Below the pieces are notes generated by a model. That model made no database searches, was not told the origin of the DNA, and saw only the letters and a list, made by a program, of their open reading frames with translations. The translations under genes and the position numbers were made by a program. A DNA stretch of 64,000 nt from Natrinema mahii (GTDB lineage Archaea > Halobacteriota > Halobacteria > Halobacteriales > Natrialbaceae): NCBI GenBank assembly GCA_000690595.2, contig JHUT02000001.1, positions 62,001 to 126,000 on the forward strand. The letters run 5' to 3'. This document shows positions 54,101-61,967 of the stretch, piece by piece; positions within the stretch are counted from its first letter, which is position 1; each line of letters opens with the position of its first letter.

Positions 54101-56842
54101 TCACTCCTCGAGCAGCCGTTTCAGCCGATCGAGTTCCGTCAGCGCCTCGACGGGGGTCAGGTGGGCCAGATCGAGCGCACGCAGTTCCGCGGCGACGTCC
54201 GTCGCCACGTCGCCGCCGTCCGCAGTGGCCGTCGACGGGTCGGCCGCGTCCCCGTCGGGCGTCGGAGCACTGCTCGCGTCGGTGTCGGCGGTCGGCACCT
54301 CGCCGCTCGTCTCGCTGCTCTCGGCGGCCGCGTCCGCGACCAGGTCCCGCGCGCGGTCGACGACCGAATCGGGGACGCCGGCCGCGGTGGCGACCTCGAC
54401 GCCGTACGAGCCCGTCGCCGCGCCGGGCGCGATCTCGTGGTGGAAGACGACCTCGCCGTCGACCTGCTCGACCTCGAAGTGCAGCGTGAACGCGGCCGCG
54501 AGGTCGTCGGCGAGTGCGGTCAGCGGGTGGTGATGGGTCGCGAAAAGCGTCGTCGCGCCGACCCGGTCGTGGAGGTGTTCGGTGATCGCCTGTGCGATGG
54601 CCATCCCGTCGGCCGTCGAGGTGCCCCGACCGACCTCGTCCAACAGGACCAGCGCGTTCTCGTCGGCCTCCCGCAGGATCGTCGCGAGTTCGTCCATCTC
54701 GACCATGAACGTCGAGCGCCCGCCCGCGATGTCGTCGCTGGCCCCGACGCGAGTAAAGATTCGATCGACCGGCGTGAGCCGGGCGGCGCTGGCGGGCACG
54801 AAGCTGCCGACCTGTGCCAGCAGGATGATCTGGGCGATCTGTCGCATGTACGTCGACTTCCCAGACATGTTGGGCCCCGTGATCACCGCCAGTCGGCGGT
54901 CGTCGGTGAAGTCGGCGTCGTTCGGGACGAACGACTCCTGAGTCCGCTCGACGACGGGGTGGCGGCCGCCCTCGATCTCGAGGACGCGACCGTCGCCATC
55001 CGCGCCGCCCCCGCGCTCTACGATTTCGGGCCGGCAGTAGTCGTACTGCGCCGCGGCCGTCGCGAGCGAGACCAGCGCGTCTAGCGCGGCGAGGGCCTCG
55101 GCCAGCCCCTGGACGCGCTCGACCTCGGCGGCGACCTCGCGGCGCACCTCGCAGAAGAGTTCGTACTCGCGTTCGTCGGCCCGCTCCTCCGCGCCGACGA
55201 TCTCGTCCTCTCGCTCTTTGAGTGCCGGCGTGACGAACCGCTCGGAGTTCTTCAGCGTCTGGCGGCGCTGGTAGTTCTCGGGCACCGACTCGAGGTTGGG
55301 GTTCGTCACCTCGATGTAGTAGCCATGCACCGAGTTGTAGCCGACCTTCAGCGAGTCGATTCCGGTCCGCTCGCGCTCGCGTTCCTCCAGGTCGTCGATC
55401 CACTGCTTGCCGTCGCGGGCGGTCCCCCGGAGGTCGTCTAAGTCCGCGTCGTAGCCCTCGGCGATGACCCCGCCCTCGGTGATCTCGATCGGCGGGTCGG
55501 CGACGATCGCGTCGTCGATCAGTTCCCGGACGTCGACCAGGGGATCGAGGTCGTCGTGGAGCCGCTCGAGCCGATCGCAGTCGGCGTCGGCGAGTTCCTC
55601 GCGCACCTCGGGGACGACGGCCAGCGTATCCCGCAGCGACCGCAGGTCCCGTGCGTTCGCCCGCTCGCGGGAGATCCGCCCGATCAACCGCTCGAGGTCG
55701 TAGACGTCCCGCAGTAACTCGTGGAGTCGTTCCCGAGTCTGTACTGCGCCCGTCAGTTCCTCGACGGCGTCCAATCTGGCCTCGATCCGCTCGGGCTCGA
55801 GCAGCGGTCGCCGGAGCCAGTCCCGGAGTTTCCGGCCGCCCAGCGCGCTCGCGGTCTCGTCCAAGACGCCGACCAGCGTCGCGTCGTCGCGGCCGTGAAC
55901 CGTTCGGGGTTCGAACAGCTCGAGGCTCCGCAGGGCCACGGCGTCGAGCAGGAGGTATTCGCGAGGGTCGTACCGCGTGAGGTGGGTGAGATACTCGAGG
56001 TGGTGGTCCTCGCCGTCGGGTGCGTCGTCCTCGGTCTCCGCCTCGTCGGCGGTCTCGCCGCGTTCGCCCTCGTGTGCCCCGCCGCGGACGTACTCCGCGT
56101 AGGAGAGGAGCGCGCCGCAGGCTCGAATCTCGGCGTCGCTCGCGAGCAGGGCATCGGGGTTTCGGAAGTACGCCGAGAGCTTCGCTCCCGCTCGGTCGCG
56201 GTCAAAGGCGGTCTCGTCGTAGGGCGTGACCATGCAGTTCTCGGGGAGGAGGTCGGCGGGCGCGTCCGGCCCGACGACGGCCTCGGCGGGGTCGAATCGG
56301 CTCACCTCGTCGGCGATCGCCTCCCGCGAACTCGAGCTGGTCGCGAGGAAATCGCCCGTCGAGACGTCGAGCAGGGCCAGCGCGATCTCGTCGCTATCGC
56401 CCTCGCCGCGGGCGACCGCGGCCACGAAGTTGTTGTCGTCGCCAGCAAGCAGTTCGTCCTCGGTGAGCGTCCCCGGCGTGATCACGCGCGTCACCGCCCG
56501 CTCGACGACGCCCGACGACTCGCCGGGTTCCTCGACCTGATCGGCCACCGCGACCCGGTAGCCGGCCTCGAGCAACTCCTCGATGTACGACTCGGCGTTG
56601 TCGATCGGGATGCCGGCCATCGGGTACTCGCCGGTGGAGTCCTCGCGGCTGGTCAGCGCGACCTCGAGCAATCGTGCGCTGCGTTCGGCCGCGCCACAGA
56701 AGGTCTCGTAGAAGTCCCCCACCTGAAAGAGCACGATCGCGTCGTCATAGCGCGCACAGAGGTCGTGGTACTGCCGCATCATCGGCGTCAGCTCGTCGCG
56801 TTTCTCGGCCATCGCTGCGGGCGGGCCAAGCGCCGGATCCAT
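54101..56842 (-). CDS. mutS: DNA mismatch repair protein MutS
   Basis: The 913-residue protein starts [20 protein letters not shown] and has the mismatch-recognition domain with the Phe-x-Glu motif in [10 protein letters not shown] near residue 40, domains II-IV ([19 protein letters not shown]), and the ATPase with Walker [36 protein letters not shown] and [11 protein letters not shown] 70-residue acidic insert lies before the final dimerisation helix. ATG 56842 is used since the family starts shortly before MMRQYHDLC. No mutL is in the window. The gene lies opposite to nucS. Confidence 0.96.
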   Translation of the reverse strand: MDPALGPPAAMAEKRDELTPMMRQYHDLCARYDDAIVLFQVGDFYETFCGAAERSARLLEVALTSREDSTGEYPMAGIPIDNAESYIEELLEAGYRVAVADQVEEPGESSGVVERAVTRVITPGTLTEDELLAGDDNNFVAAVARGEGDSDEIALALLDVSTGDFLATSSSSREAIADEVSRFDPAEAVVGPDAPADLLPENCMVTPYDETAFDRDRAGAKLSAYFRNPDALLASDAEIRACGALLSYAEYVRGGAHEGERGETADEAETEDDAPDGEDHHLEYLTHLTRYDPREYLLLDAVALRSLELFEPRTVHGRDDATLVGVLDETASALGGRKLRDWLRRPLLEPERIEARLDAVEELTGAVQTRERLHELLRDVYDLERLIGRISRERANARDLRSLRDTLAVVPEVREELADADCDRLERLHDDLDPLVDVRELIDDAIVADPPIEITEGGVIAEGYDADLDDLRGTARDGKQWIDDLEERERERTGIDSLKVGYNSVHGYYIEVTNPNLESVPENYQRRQTLKNSERFVTPALKEREDEIVGAEERADEREYELFCEVRREVAAEVERVQGLAEALAALDALVSLATAAAQYDYCRPEIVERGGGADGDGRVLEIEGGRHPVVERTQESFVPNDADFTDDRRLAVITGPNMSGKSTYMRQIAQIILLAQVGSFVPASAARLTPVDRIFTRVGASDDIAGGRSTFMVEMDELATILREADENALVLLDEVGRGTSTADGMAIAQAITEHLHDRVGATTLFATHHHPLTALADDLAAAFTLHFEVEQVDGEVVFHHEIAPGAATGSYGVEVATAAGVPDSVVDRARDLVADAAAESSETSGEVPTADTDASSAPTPDGDAADPSTATADGGDVATDVAAELRALDLAHLTPVEALTELDRLKRLLEE

Positions 56843-56924
56843 ACCCGGAATCGGCCGCCCGACGCTGAAATACCTTGCTGGATCGGCCGTCCCGCCGCCG
56901 GCTCGAGGACGGGTCGGGGAACGC

Positions 56925-57263
56925 TTACGAGTCCGTCTCGAAGTACAGGTCGGCGTGGTTCGCACAGCCGGGGTTAAAGGCCGCGTCACAGGCCGGACAG
57001 CGGTAGTCGGTCTCGAGGTACTCGGGCACGGTGAGCGCGGTGCCGCAGGCCCCACAGAGAACCGACGGCTCGTCGAACCGGGCGCGTGGCCACGGGACGG
57101 CCTCGTGGTCCGTCACCGCCTCATGACAGCGAAAACAGGGGACGAAGTCCTCGCAGCAGGCGAACCTGAACGCGACCACGTCGCGGTCGGTGTCGTAGTG
57201 GGCACACCGCGTTTCCGGACCGACCGCGACGCCGCGGACCGTGTGGCCGCCGATCGATTGCAC
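56925..57263 (-). CDS. CHY zinc-finger protein
   Basis: The 112-residue protein begins at GTG 57263 ([23 protein letters not shown]) and carries the CHY zinc-finger ladder: [41 protein letters not shown] and [15 protein letters not shown]. The many CxxC pairs and histidines should bind two or three zinc ions. CHY fingers occur in ubiquitin-related eukaryotic proteins and in small archaeal proteins of unknown role. GTG 57263 is chosen because the conserved part begins there. It ends close to the mutS start. Confidence 0.88.
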   Translation of the reverse strand: MQSIGGHTVRGVAVGPETRCAHYDTDRDVVAFRFACCEDFVPCFRCHEAVTDHEAVPWPRARFDEPSVLCGACGTALTVPEYLETDYRCPACDAAFNPGCANHADLYFETDS

Positions 57264-57376
57264 GCGTGGCTCGAGGGTCGGCGGGCGCTTCGGTGTTGTG
57301 GTTGGCGGGGAGTGGTCGAGAGGGGGTAGTGCCTCGAGAGACAGTTCTTTTGGAGTTCGACGGGCTTCTCTATCTG

Positions 57377-57427
57377 TGCCCCTAAGGGGGCAGGGCAATT
57401 GCGCGGCGCGCAGAGCGCGCGCCGCGC
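57377..57427. other. Two strong tandem hairpins in a gene-free gap
   Basis: TGCCCC-TAAG-GGGGCA (57377-57392) is followed by an 11-bp stem GCGCGGCGCGC (57401-57411) and GCGCGCCGCGC (57417-57427) with a 5-base loop. The gap 57264-57640 shows no protein gene. The structures may belong to a small RNA or a termination zone for the CHY gene or the region beyond. At 57547-57562 ATGGCCGAGCGGTAAG resembles a tRNA D arm, but no complete tRNA folds there. Confidence 0.5.
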
Positions 57428-57610
57428 TAGCGAAAAGTCAGGTTGTCCGATTCAAGACGGTACAACGGTGCTGCTCCACCAGTAGGAGAGGATGGGTCCT
57501 TGATAAGGAGTGTTGTCGAGTCTGCTTAGGAGGGTGTGATTAGGCTATGGCCGAGCGGTAAGTACAGGTGAACCAGTTATTCTTCGATACAGAGACCCAA
57601 ACCCACCAGC

Positions 57611-57618
57611 TATATAAT
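57611..57618 (+). promoter_or_regulatory. TATA element of the AT-rich lipoprotein gene
   Basis: TATATAAT lies 23-30 bases before ATG 57641, giving a leaderless transcript. Confidence 0.55.
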
Positions 57619-57640
57619 GTCATATCGCAGAAAATAATAC

Positions 57641-58015
57641 ATGAACCGTCGGTTACTACTTGCTACAGTTGGGTCAATGGTTGGAGGTCTTACGGCTGGT
57701 TGTAGTACGCTTTCATCAAATAATTACTCATATGATCTATATAATAATTCAGGAGAGGAACTTTCGTTCAATATTCGGTTAGAAAACACATCATCAGACA
57801 TAATACACAACGAGACCCACCAATTAGAGGGTGGGGTGGGGAAGGAAGGAATAGCAATTGAAGGCGTCCCAGCACGTATAATTGTGGTAATAGATTCTTC
57901 AGAGAGAACTACTGTTCCGTGGCCTGCCTCCAGAACCGAAGAAGGCGAAATAGCCACACATGCTGAGATAGATTATGATATAAGGGGTCAGGAAGAAATC
58001 CAAGTTGTTGGTTAA
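57641..58015 (+). CDS. Lipoprotein of unknown function with atypical base composition
   Basis: The 124-residue protein begins MNRRLLLATVGSMVGGLTAGC, a twin-arginine-like signal with lipobox. The mature part is rich in N, S, E and I (NNYSYDLYNNSGEELSF, NETHQLEGG, IEGVPARIIVVIDS). Codons are AT-rich at third positions, unlike all neighbours, so the gene was probably acquired recently. Its leaderless TATA promoter supports expression. No known domain is recognised; a beta-sandwich like other haloarchaeal lipoproteins is possible. Confidence 0.72.
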   Translation: MNRRLLLATVGSMVGGLTAGCSTLSSNNYSYDLYNNSGEELSFNIRLENTSSDIIHNETHQLEGGVGKEGIAIEGVPARIIVVIDSSERTTVPWPASRTEEGEIATHAEIDYDIRGQEEIQVVG

Positions 58016-58459
58016 TGGAAACTGCAAACAGATAATTGAATTCCTAATGATAGTCCATTCAGTATGCATGTGTAGTTATCAGGGTGTTTGGCTGATCACT
58101 CCGTGAAGAGAAAGTGGTGAAGTGTTCCTCTGATTCAACTGCCTGCGGTCAAACGTCGACAGAATCTGATTCCCTAATATGCACACGAGTTGCCGATCAT
58201 CGTGTGTATTTTTACTAGACTGCCGTCTGGAATTTATCATACCATTGGGTCTGGTGAGCGAATTTATAAGCAAATATTGTTCGGATAATCCGAACGGCCG
58301 TAGAATAGCGTGTCGTGTTCACGGCTGCGTCAATGCCGAAACCGATGCGCAGTGAAACACTGGTTCGATATCGACTGTGAGTAATAGCTTGTCCGGGTGA
58401 CTGAATCTGACGGTGTAATTCACTGATCCGGCGGACTGGCCCCAAGCAGTCGCGTTCAG
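58016..58459. other. Gene-free AT-rich accessory stretch with a 17-bp palindrome
   Basis: No convincing gene is seen in these 444 bases. They contain GTTCGGATAATCCGAAC at 58279-58295, a perfect palindrome with a one-base centre, next to AATTTATAAG (58261-58270) that resembles a TATA element. The composition is well below the GC level of the flanking core genes. It may be debris of a mobile element or a regulated promoter whose gene has been lost. Confidence 0.5.
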
Positions 58460-58747
58460 TTAGCTGTCGTCCAACTCGAGGTCGTCCGCCTCGAGATCGC
58501 CGTCGAGATACTGACGCCCTTTGTCGGTGATTCTGTATGGAGAGCCTTTCCCGGACTCTGTTTTCTCGAGGAGACCCGCATCCGATAACGTAGCCATTCG
58601 GCGCGAAAACGTACTCAGGCTCTTGTCTAACATCCCGAATTCGGTGACCAAATTGTAGTGGACCGCGCCGGGCTTCAGTGCCACCGGTTGGCCGTCGACG
58701 TCTAGATCCTGTAGAAACTCGAGGATAGCATCGTCGACTTCGTTCAT
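58460..58747 (-). CDS. Winged-helix repressor-like protein (PhiH1-repressor type)
   Basis: The protein from ATG 58747 (MNEVDDAILEFLQDLDVDGQ, 95 residues) has the winged helix VHYNLVTEFGMLDKSLSTFSRRMATLSDAGLLEKTESGKGSPYRITDKG in overlapping order, like the haloarchaeal PhiH1 phage repressor family. Such genes are often tied to proviruses or mobile elements. An ATG at 58768 is an alternative. The inverted repeat CGGGGG-CGCATA-CCCCCG (58758-58775) lies over the start and may be an operator or leader hairpin. GATTAAAG at 58792-58799 is a possible TATA element. Confidence 0.78.
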   Translation of the reverse strand: MNEVDDAILEFLQDLDVDGQPVALKPGAVHYNLVTEFGMLDKSLSTFSRRMATLSDAGLLEKTESGKGSPYRITDKGRQYLDGDLEADDLELDDS

Positions 58748-58837
58748 CCACGGTACCCGGGGGCGCATACCCCCGTGTTCTGATGATCGTTCTTTAATCG
58801 CACCGATGAAATTCGCCGTTACAAGTCCTAATTCATT

Positions 58838-58857
58838 TATGCATATTCTATTGCATA
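58838..58857. repeat. TATGCA/TGCATA inverted repeat upstream of the winged-helix gene
   Basis: TATGCA and TGCATA flank eight AT-rich bases. The site lies about 90 bases before the winged-helix start and about 235 before the TnpB-like gene, so it could be a binding site for the repressor-like protein controlling either gene. Confidence 0.4.
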
Positions 58858-58939
58858 GATTTAAATTGTGTGTCGTTGTTCGTGAGAGTAACGGATGGCG
58901 AACGGACCCGCCGCTACGCGGTCGGTAGTTCGTGAGAAC

Positions 58940-58968
58940 GCGGGCCCGGTGTTAGGCCACCGGCCCGC
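58940..58968. other. Strong hairpin in the leader of the TnpB-like gene
   Basis: GCGGGCCCGGTG (58940-58951) can pair with CACCGGCCCGC (58958-58968) with one bulged base and a 6-base loop. It lies about 120 bases before the TnpB-like start within a 340-base gap without another gene (58748-59089). TnpB relatives work with structured RNAs, though these normally come from the 3' side of tnpB. Confidence 0.5.
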
Positions 58969-59089
58969 TGGCCTCCGTAATCATGGGACGGAAGCATGCA
59001 ACCGCACGACACTACAGGGTATAACTTCCCTGATCGATCACCGGAACGAACGACGATCGAAACCGGTCTCCCACGGAGAGGTGATTCTG

Positions 59090-59764
59090 ATGGATGAGAC
59101 AGCGATCGGCGTCGACGTCGGCGAATACAACCTCTACACGGCCTGCCCGGCCGACCTCCCGGACTGGCGGGGCGCGCACGCGGTCTGTGGCGACGACCTC
59201 TGTGGGCTTCTCGACGACCTCCGACTCGAGGTCGCTGCCTTGCTCGCCAGTCCGTACGATCGGGCGACGATCGCCGCCTACGTCCAGCAGCGCCGCGACG
59301 CCATCGTCGCGGAACTCGACGCCGCCGCGCAGACGATCTGTGAGTACGCGACCGCCTACGACGACCCGGTGTTGGTCACCGAAGACAGCCACTACCAGCC
59401 CGACCTCTGGGCGTGGCTCACCGACCCCGACGCACATCGGGGCTCCGCGTGGCTCCTCCCCGCGGCACACCTGCGGCTGCGGGCCGTCGCCGCCGAGTAC
59501 CGACTCCCGGTGACGGCGGTGCCCGAAGCGTACTCCACGCAGGAGTGTCACGCCTGCGGCGTCCTCGGCACTCGAGAACGGAACACGACCGTTCGATGCG
59601 CGAATCCGAACTGCCACGTCGACACCGTGGCCGCGGACTTCAACGCCGCGGCGGTCCTCGCCCGGCGCTACTACCCCGGCCGGTGCTGTGACTACCGACC
59701 GCGTGCGTCACCGCACCCCGACGATCCCCGGGCGCTCGCCGCCGACGGCGGGCGCCCGGACTGA
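59090..59764 (+). CDS. Short TnpB-like protein with RuvC triad and zinc ribbon only
   Basis: From ATG 59090, with ribosome binding site GAGGTGAT at 59078-59085, the 224-residue protein has RuvC-I (AIGVDVGEYNLYTACP, Asp9), RuvC-II (VLVTEDSHYQPDLW, Glu98), a zinc ribbon with CHACG and CANPNC (Cys153, 156, 170, 175), and RuvC-III (TVAADFNAAAVLARRYY, Asp183). The catalytic triad is intact, yet the N-terminal recognition and wedge domains of normal TnpB (about 400 residues) are absent. I recall similar short proteins annotated as transposases in other haloarchaea, so this may be a distinct family. No tnpA is near. Confidence 0.72.
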   Translation: MDETAIGVDVGEYNLYTACPADLPDWRGAHAVCGDDLCGLLDDLRLEVAALLASPYDRATIAAYVQQRRDAIVAELDAAAQTICEYATAYDDPVLVTEDSHYQPDLWAWLTDPDAHRGSAWLLPAAHLRLRAVAAEYRLPVTAVPEAYSTQECHACGVLGTRERNTTVRCANPNCHVDTVAADFNAAAVLARRYYPGRCCDYRPRASPHPDDPRALAADGGRPD

Positions 59765-59853
59765 GCGCGGACGAAAGGAAGACGACGGCAGTGAGCGACA
59801 CGGTGGCCGACGTTGTCACTCGAGCGGCCCCGAGCGCGGCCCGCGCTCGAGGA

Positions 59854-60387
59854 TCACTCGAACTGGGCGGTGTCGCCGCGCCGGTAGCGGTCGACCCGGC
59901 GGTAGCCGTGGACGGTCGCGCCGGGGTCGAGTTCGATCTCGTAGCGGCCGATGATGTCCTGGGTGTCGGGGACGGCTCTGCGTTCGACGACTTCGACGAC
60001 GGCGCGCCAGCCGTCGTCGGTCGGGGTGATCTCGCTGACGCCGTCGAACTCGTGGCCGATGAGTTGGCCGGCGGTCGACTGGACCGTCTCGCGAACCGCG
60101 AGGATGCCCGCGATCTCCTCCTGCTCGACGTCGACCTCCGCCTCGACCTCGTCGGGGTCGGTCATCTCGTCGGCGGTCATGTGGGTCGTCCCGCGGGAGC
60201 GGGGCTCCTCGATTTCCTCGCTCTCGCCCTGTTCCTCCTCCTGACTCGCTTGACTGTCGCTCACTGTTGGATCACTCTCGTCGTGCTGGTAGCAGAAGCC
60301 GTCCTCGCCGGCCGGCCGCGAGCAGCGCTCGCCGTCCTCGGTGCGGGCCTTGCACTGCGCTCGTGATTGCGTGTCGGCTTCGGCCAT
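59854..60387 (-). CDS. gvpO: Gas vesicle protein GvpO with N-terminal zinc-binding-like motif
   Basis: The C-terminal half is GvpO: LIGHEFDGVSEITPTDDGWRAVVEVVERRAVPDTQDIIGRYEIEL in overlapping blocks, ending YRRVDRYRRGDTAQFE. GvpO is needed for gas vesicle formation in haloarchaea. The N-terminal 35 residues contain QCKARTEDGERCSRPAG and DGFCYQH, a C-x8-C-x9-C-x2-H arrangement that looks like a small zinc-binding unit, joined by an acidic linker. The haloarchaeal GvpO proteins I remember lack these cysteines. The gene is last in the leftward gvpA-gvpN-gvpO operon, 39 bases after gvpN. Confidence 0.9.
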   Translation of the reverse strand: MAEADTQSRAQCKARTEDGERCSRPAGEDGFCYQHDESDPTVSDSQASQEEEQGESEEIEEPRSRGTTHMTADEMTDPDEVEAEVDVEQEEIAGILAVRETVQSTAGQLIGHEFDGVSEITPTDDGWRAVVEVVERRAVPDTQDIIGRYEIELDPGATVHGYRRVDRYRRGDTAQFE

Positions 60388-60426
60388 GGTCTGTCGTCGG
60401 TGTTCGTTCGATCGCCGCCCTGCGGC

Positions 60427-61452
60427 TCAGACCGTCTCGGTGATTTTCGATCGTAGTTCCTCGATGTCGCCGCCGTTCCCGCCGGCGACCTTCGGCGCGA
60501 GGACATCCGTGAAGACGTGGGTCAGCGTCTCGTCGTCGAACTCGCCGTCCCCGTCGTGGCCGTCGAAGACGGTCAGCCCCCGCGCGGCGGTGATCGCCGC
60601 CCGGGTGCCGACGACGATCTCGAGTTCGTCCCGGAGCGCCCGCGTCGTCGCGACGATGGCCGCGATATCGTCCGCCGAGAGGTCGACGTGTGCGCCGACG
60701 ATCTCGCGTTCGGTCTCGTCGTCGTAGTAGTCGACGTGGACGCCGATGAACCGGTCGAGCAGGGCGTCCTGCTGTTGGTGGACGCCGGCGTACTCCACGT
60801 CGTTCGAGGTGAAGATCGCCCGGAACTCGGGGTGGACGTCGATCGTCCGGTCCGCGCCGCGCTTGCCCGGCCGCTCGAGGACGCCCTCCTCGAACACCGA
60901 GAGCAAGACGTTGTGGGCGGCGGGATCGCTCCGGGAGAACTCGTTGTAGACCAGCGTCGCGCCCTCCCGGACGGCCACGGAGAGGGGGTTGTCGACCCAG
61001 CGTTCGCGGACGATCTGGGTCTTCTTGTCGACGCCGCTGACGTACCGGTCGTGTTCCTCGTAGCGTTCGCCGCCGGCGTGGGAGCCGACGAGCGCGGCGG
61101 TGTCGACCGACTCGTCACCGTTGAGCCAGACGACCGGGCGGCCGCGCTCGGCGGCGGCCGACAGGGCGAGCGCCGTCTTGCCACAGCCCGTCGGTCCGAT
61201 CAGGTGGACCGGCTGGTCCGCCTCGAGCCAGCCGTTGATCCGGTCGCGCAGCGATCGGACCGCGTCGGTCTCGACGAACGGCTCGGGGACGACGTCCTCC
61301 GGGTCGGAGAGGGGGCTGTCGCCGTTGCGTTCGCCGACGTTCGATGCCGTTCGCGCGAGCTCTTTCTTCGCTCTGCGGCCGTCCTTCTGCTCGCGACTGG
61401 TCCGGATCTTCGAGCCGCGGACCGTTCGCTTGCGCGACGTGTCGTCGGCCAT
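60427..61452 (-). CDS. gvpN: Gas vesicle AAA ATPase GvpN
   Basis: The 341-residue protein has a basic N-terminus (MADDTSRKRTVRGSKIRTSR), then a MoxR-type AAA module with Walker A LIGPTGCGKTALALS, Walker B ATLVYNEFSRSDP, and AIFTSNDVEYAGV and DALLDRFIGVHVDYY. GvpN raises the amount and size of gas vesicles, probably by ATP-driven assembly. It starts seven bases after the gvpA stop, leaving no room for gvpC. The C-terminus runs to ELRSKITETV. Confidence 0.93.
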   Translation of the reverse strand: MADDTSRKRTVRGSKIRTSREQKDGRRAKKELARTASNVGERNGDSPLSDPEDVVPEPFVETDAVRSLRDRINGWLEADQPVHLIGPTGCGKTALALSAAAERGRPVVWLNGDESVDTAALVGSHAGGERYEEHDRYVSGVDKKTQIVRERWVDNPLSVAVREGATLVYNEFSRSDPAAHNVLLSVFEEGVLERPGKRGADRTIDVHPEFRAIFTSNDVEYAGVHQQQDALLDRFIGVHVDYYDDETEREIVGAHVDLSADDIAAIVATTRALRDELEIVVGTRAAITAARGLTVFDGHDGDGEFDDETLTHVFTDVLAPKVAGGNGGDIEELRSKITETV

Positions 61453-61459
61453 GGAGGGG

Positions 61460-61744
61460 TTACTCCGCGGACTGCGGCGACGACTCTGGGCGGGGCTCGA
61501 CCTCGAGTTCCTCGAGGTCGTCGAGGTCGCCCTCCGCCGTGGCCTGCTCAATTTTTGCGATCTCCTCCGCGTAGTGCAGGAAGGTGTCGACCGAGGCGAC
61601 CACGACGCGAGCCTCGATGGTCAGGAGCTCGATCCCGACGACCGAAATCCGCGCCCAGACGTCGATGACGACGCCCTTGTCGAGAACGCGGTCCAGTACC
61701 TCCGCGAGGCTCGAGGAGTCGGGTCTTCGTTGTGGTTGTGCCAT
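61460..61744 (-). CDS. gvpA: Major gas vesicle structural protein GvpA
   Basis: GvpA is the small hydrophobic protein that forms the ribbed vesicle wall. The 94-residue protein starts [20 protein letters not shown] and has the invariant [20 protein letters not shown] and [23 protein letters not shown]. The C-terminus is longer than usual (76-80 residues in other haloarchaea) by an acidic tail, [17 protein letters not shown]. Three extra residues (QRR) follow the start. A hairpin lies three bases upstream of the ATG (61748-61763). Confidence 0.95.
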   Translation of the reverse strand: MAQPQRRPDSSSLAEVLDRVLDKGVVIDVWARISVVGIELLTIEARVVVASVDTFLHYAEEIAKIEQATAEGDLDDLEELEVEPRPESSPQSAE

Positions 61745-61967
61745 ACACCCGCTCTTCAGCGGGCGTTCGTAACACGGCTTGGACTGCGACTGCAAGCCGG
61801 CGGAGGCGAGTCGCCCGTCGACGCGACGCGAGCGGGCTCGTCGGCAGGAGGGCCGGGGGCTGCGACTGCAAGCACCACGGTAACCCGGGACGGTGGTGTA
61901 GCCCCGACGACGATACTCGCGTACTCCGCACGTTCGGACGAGTACCGCTATCGCCCCCACTGAAACG
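61745..61967. promoter_or_regulatory. Divergent gas vesicle control region with leader hairpin and direct repeats
   Basis: The 223 bases between gvpA and gvpF contain CCCGCT-CTTC-AGCGGG (61748-61763), a 6-bp hairpin that would sit in the gvpA leader just before its ATG, and two copies of CTGCGACTGCAAGC (61784-61797 and 61860-61873). No classical TATA box is clear for either direction. gvpD and gvpE, which regulate vesicle genes in Halobacterium and Haloferax, are not present here. Confidence 0.55.

Noticed and set aside
58215-58751. 178-codon minus-strand frame across the AT-rich gap and the winged-helix gene
   Set aside because: It overlaps the better-supported winged-helix gene in another frame and has no recognisable pattern; the left part may be debris.
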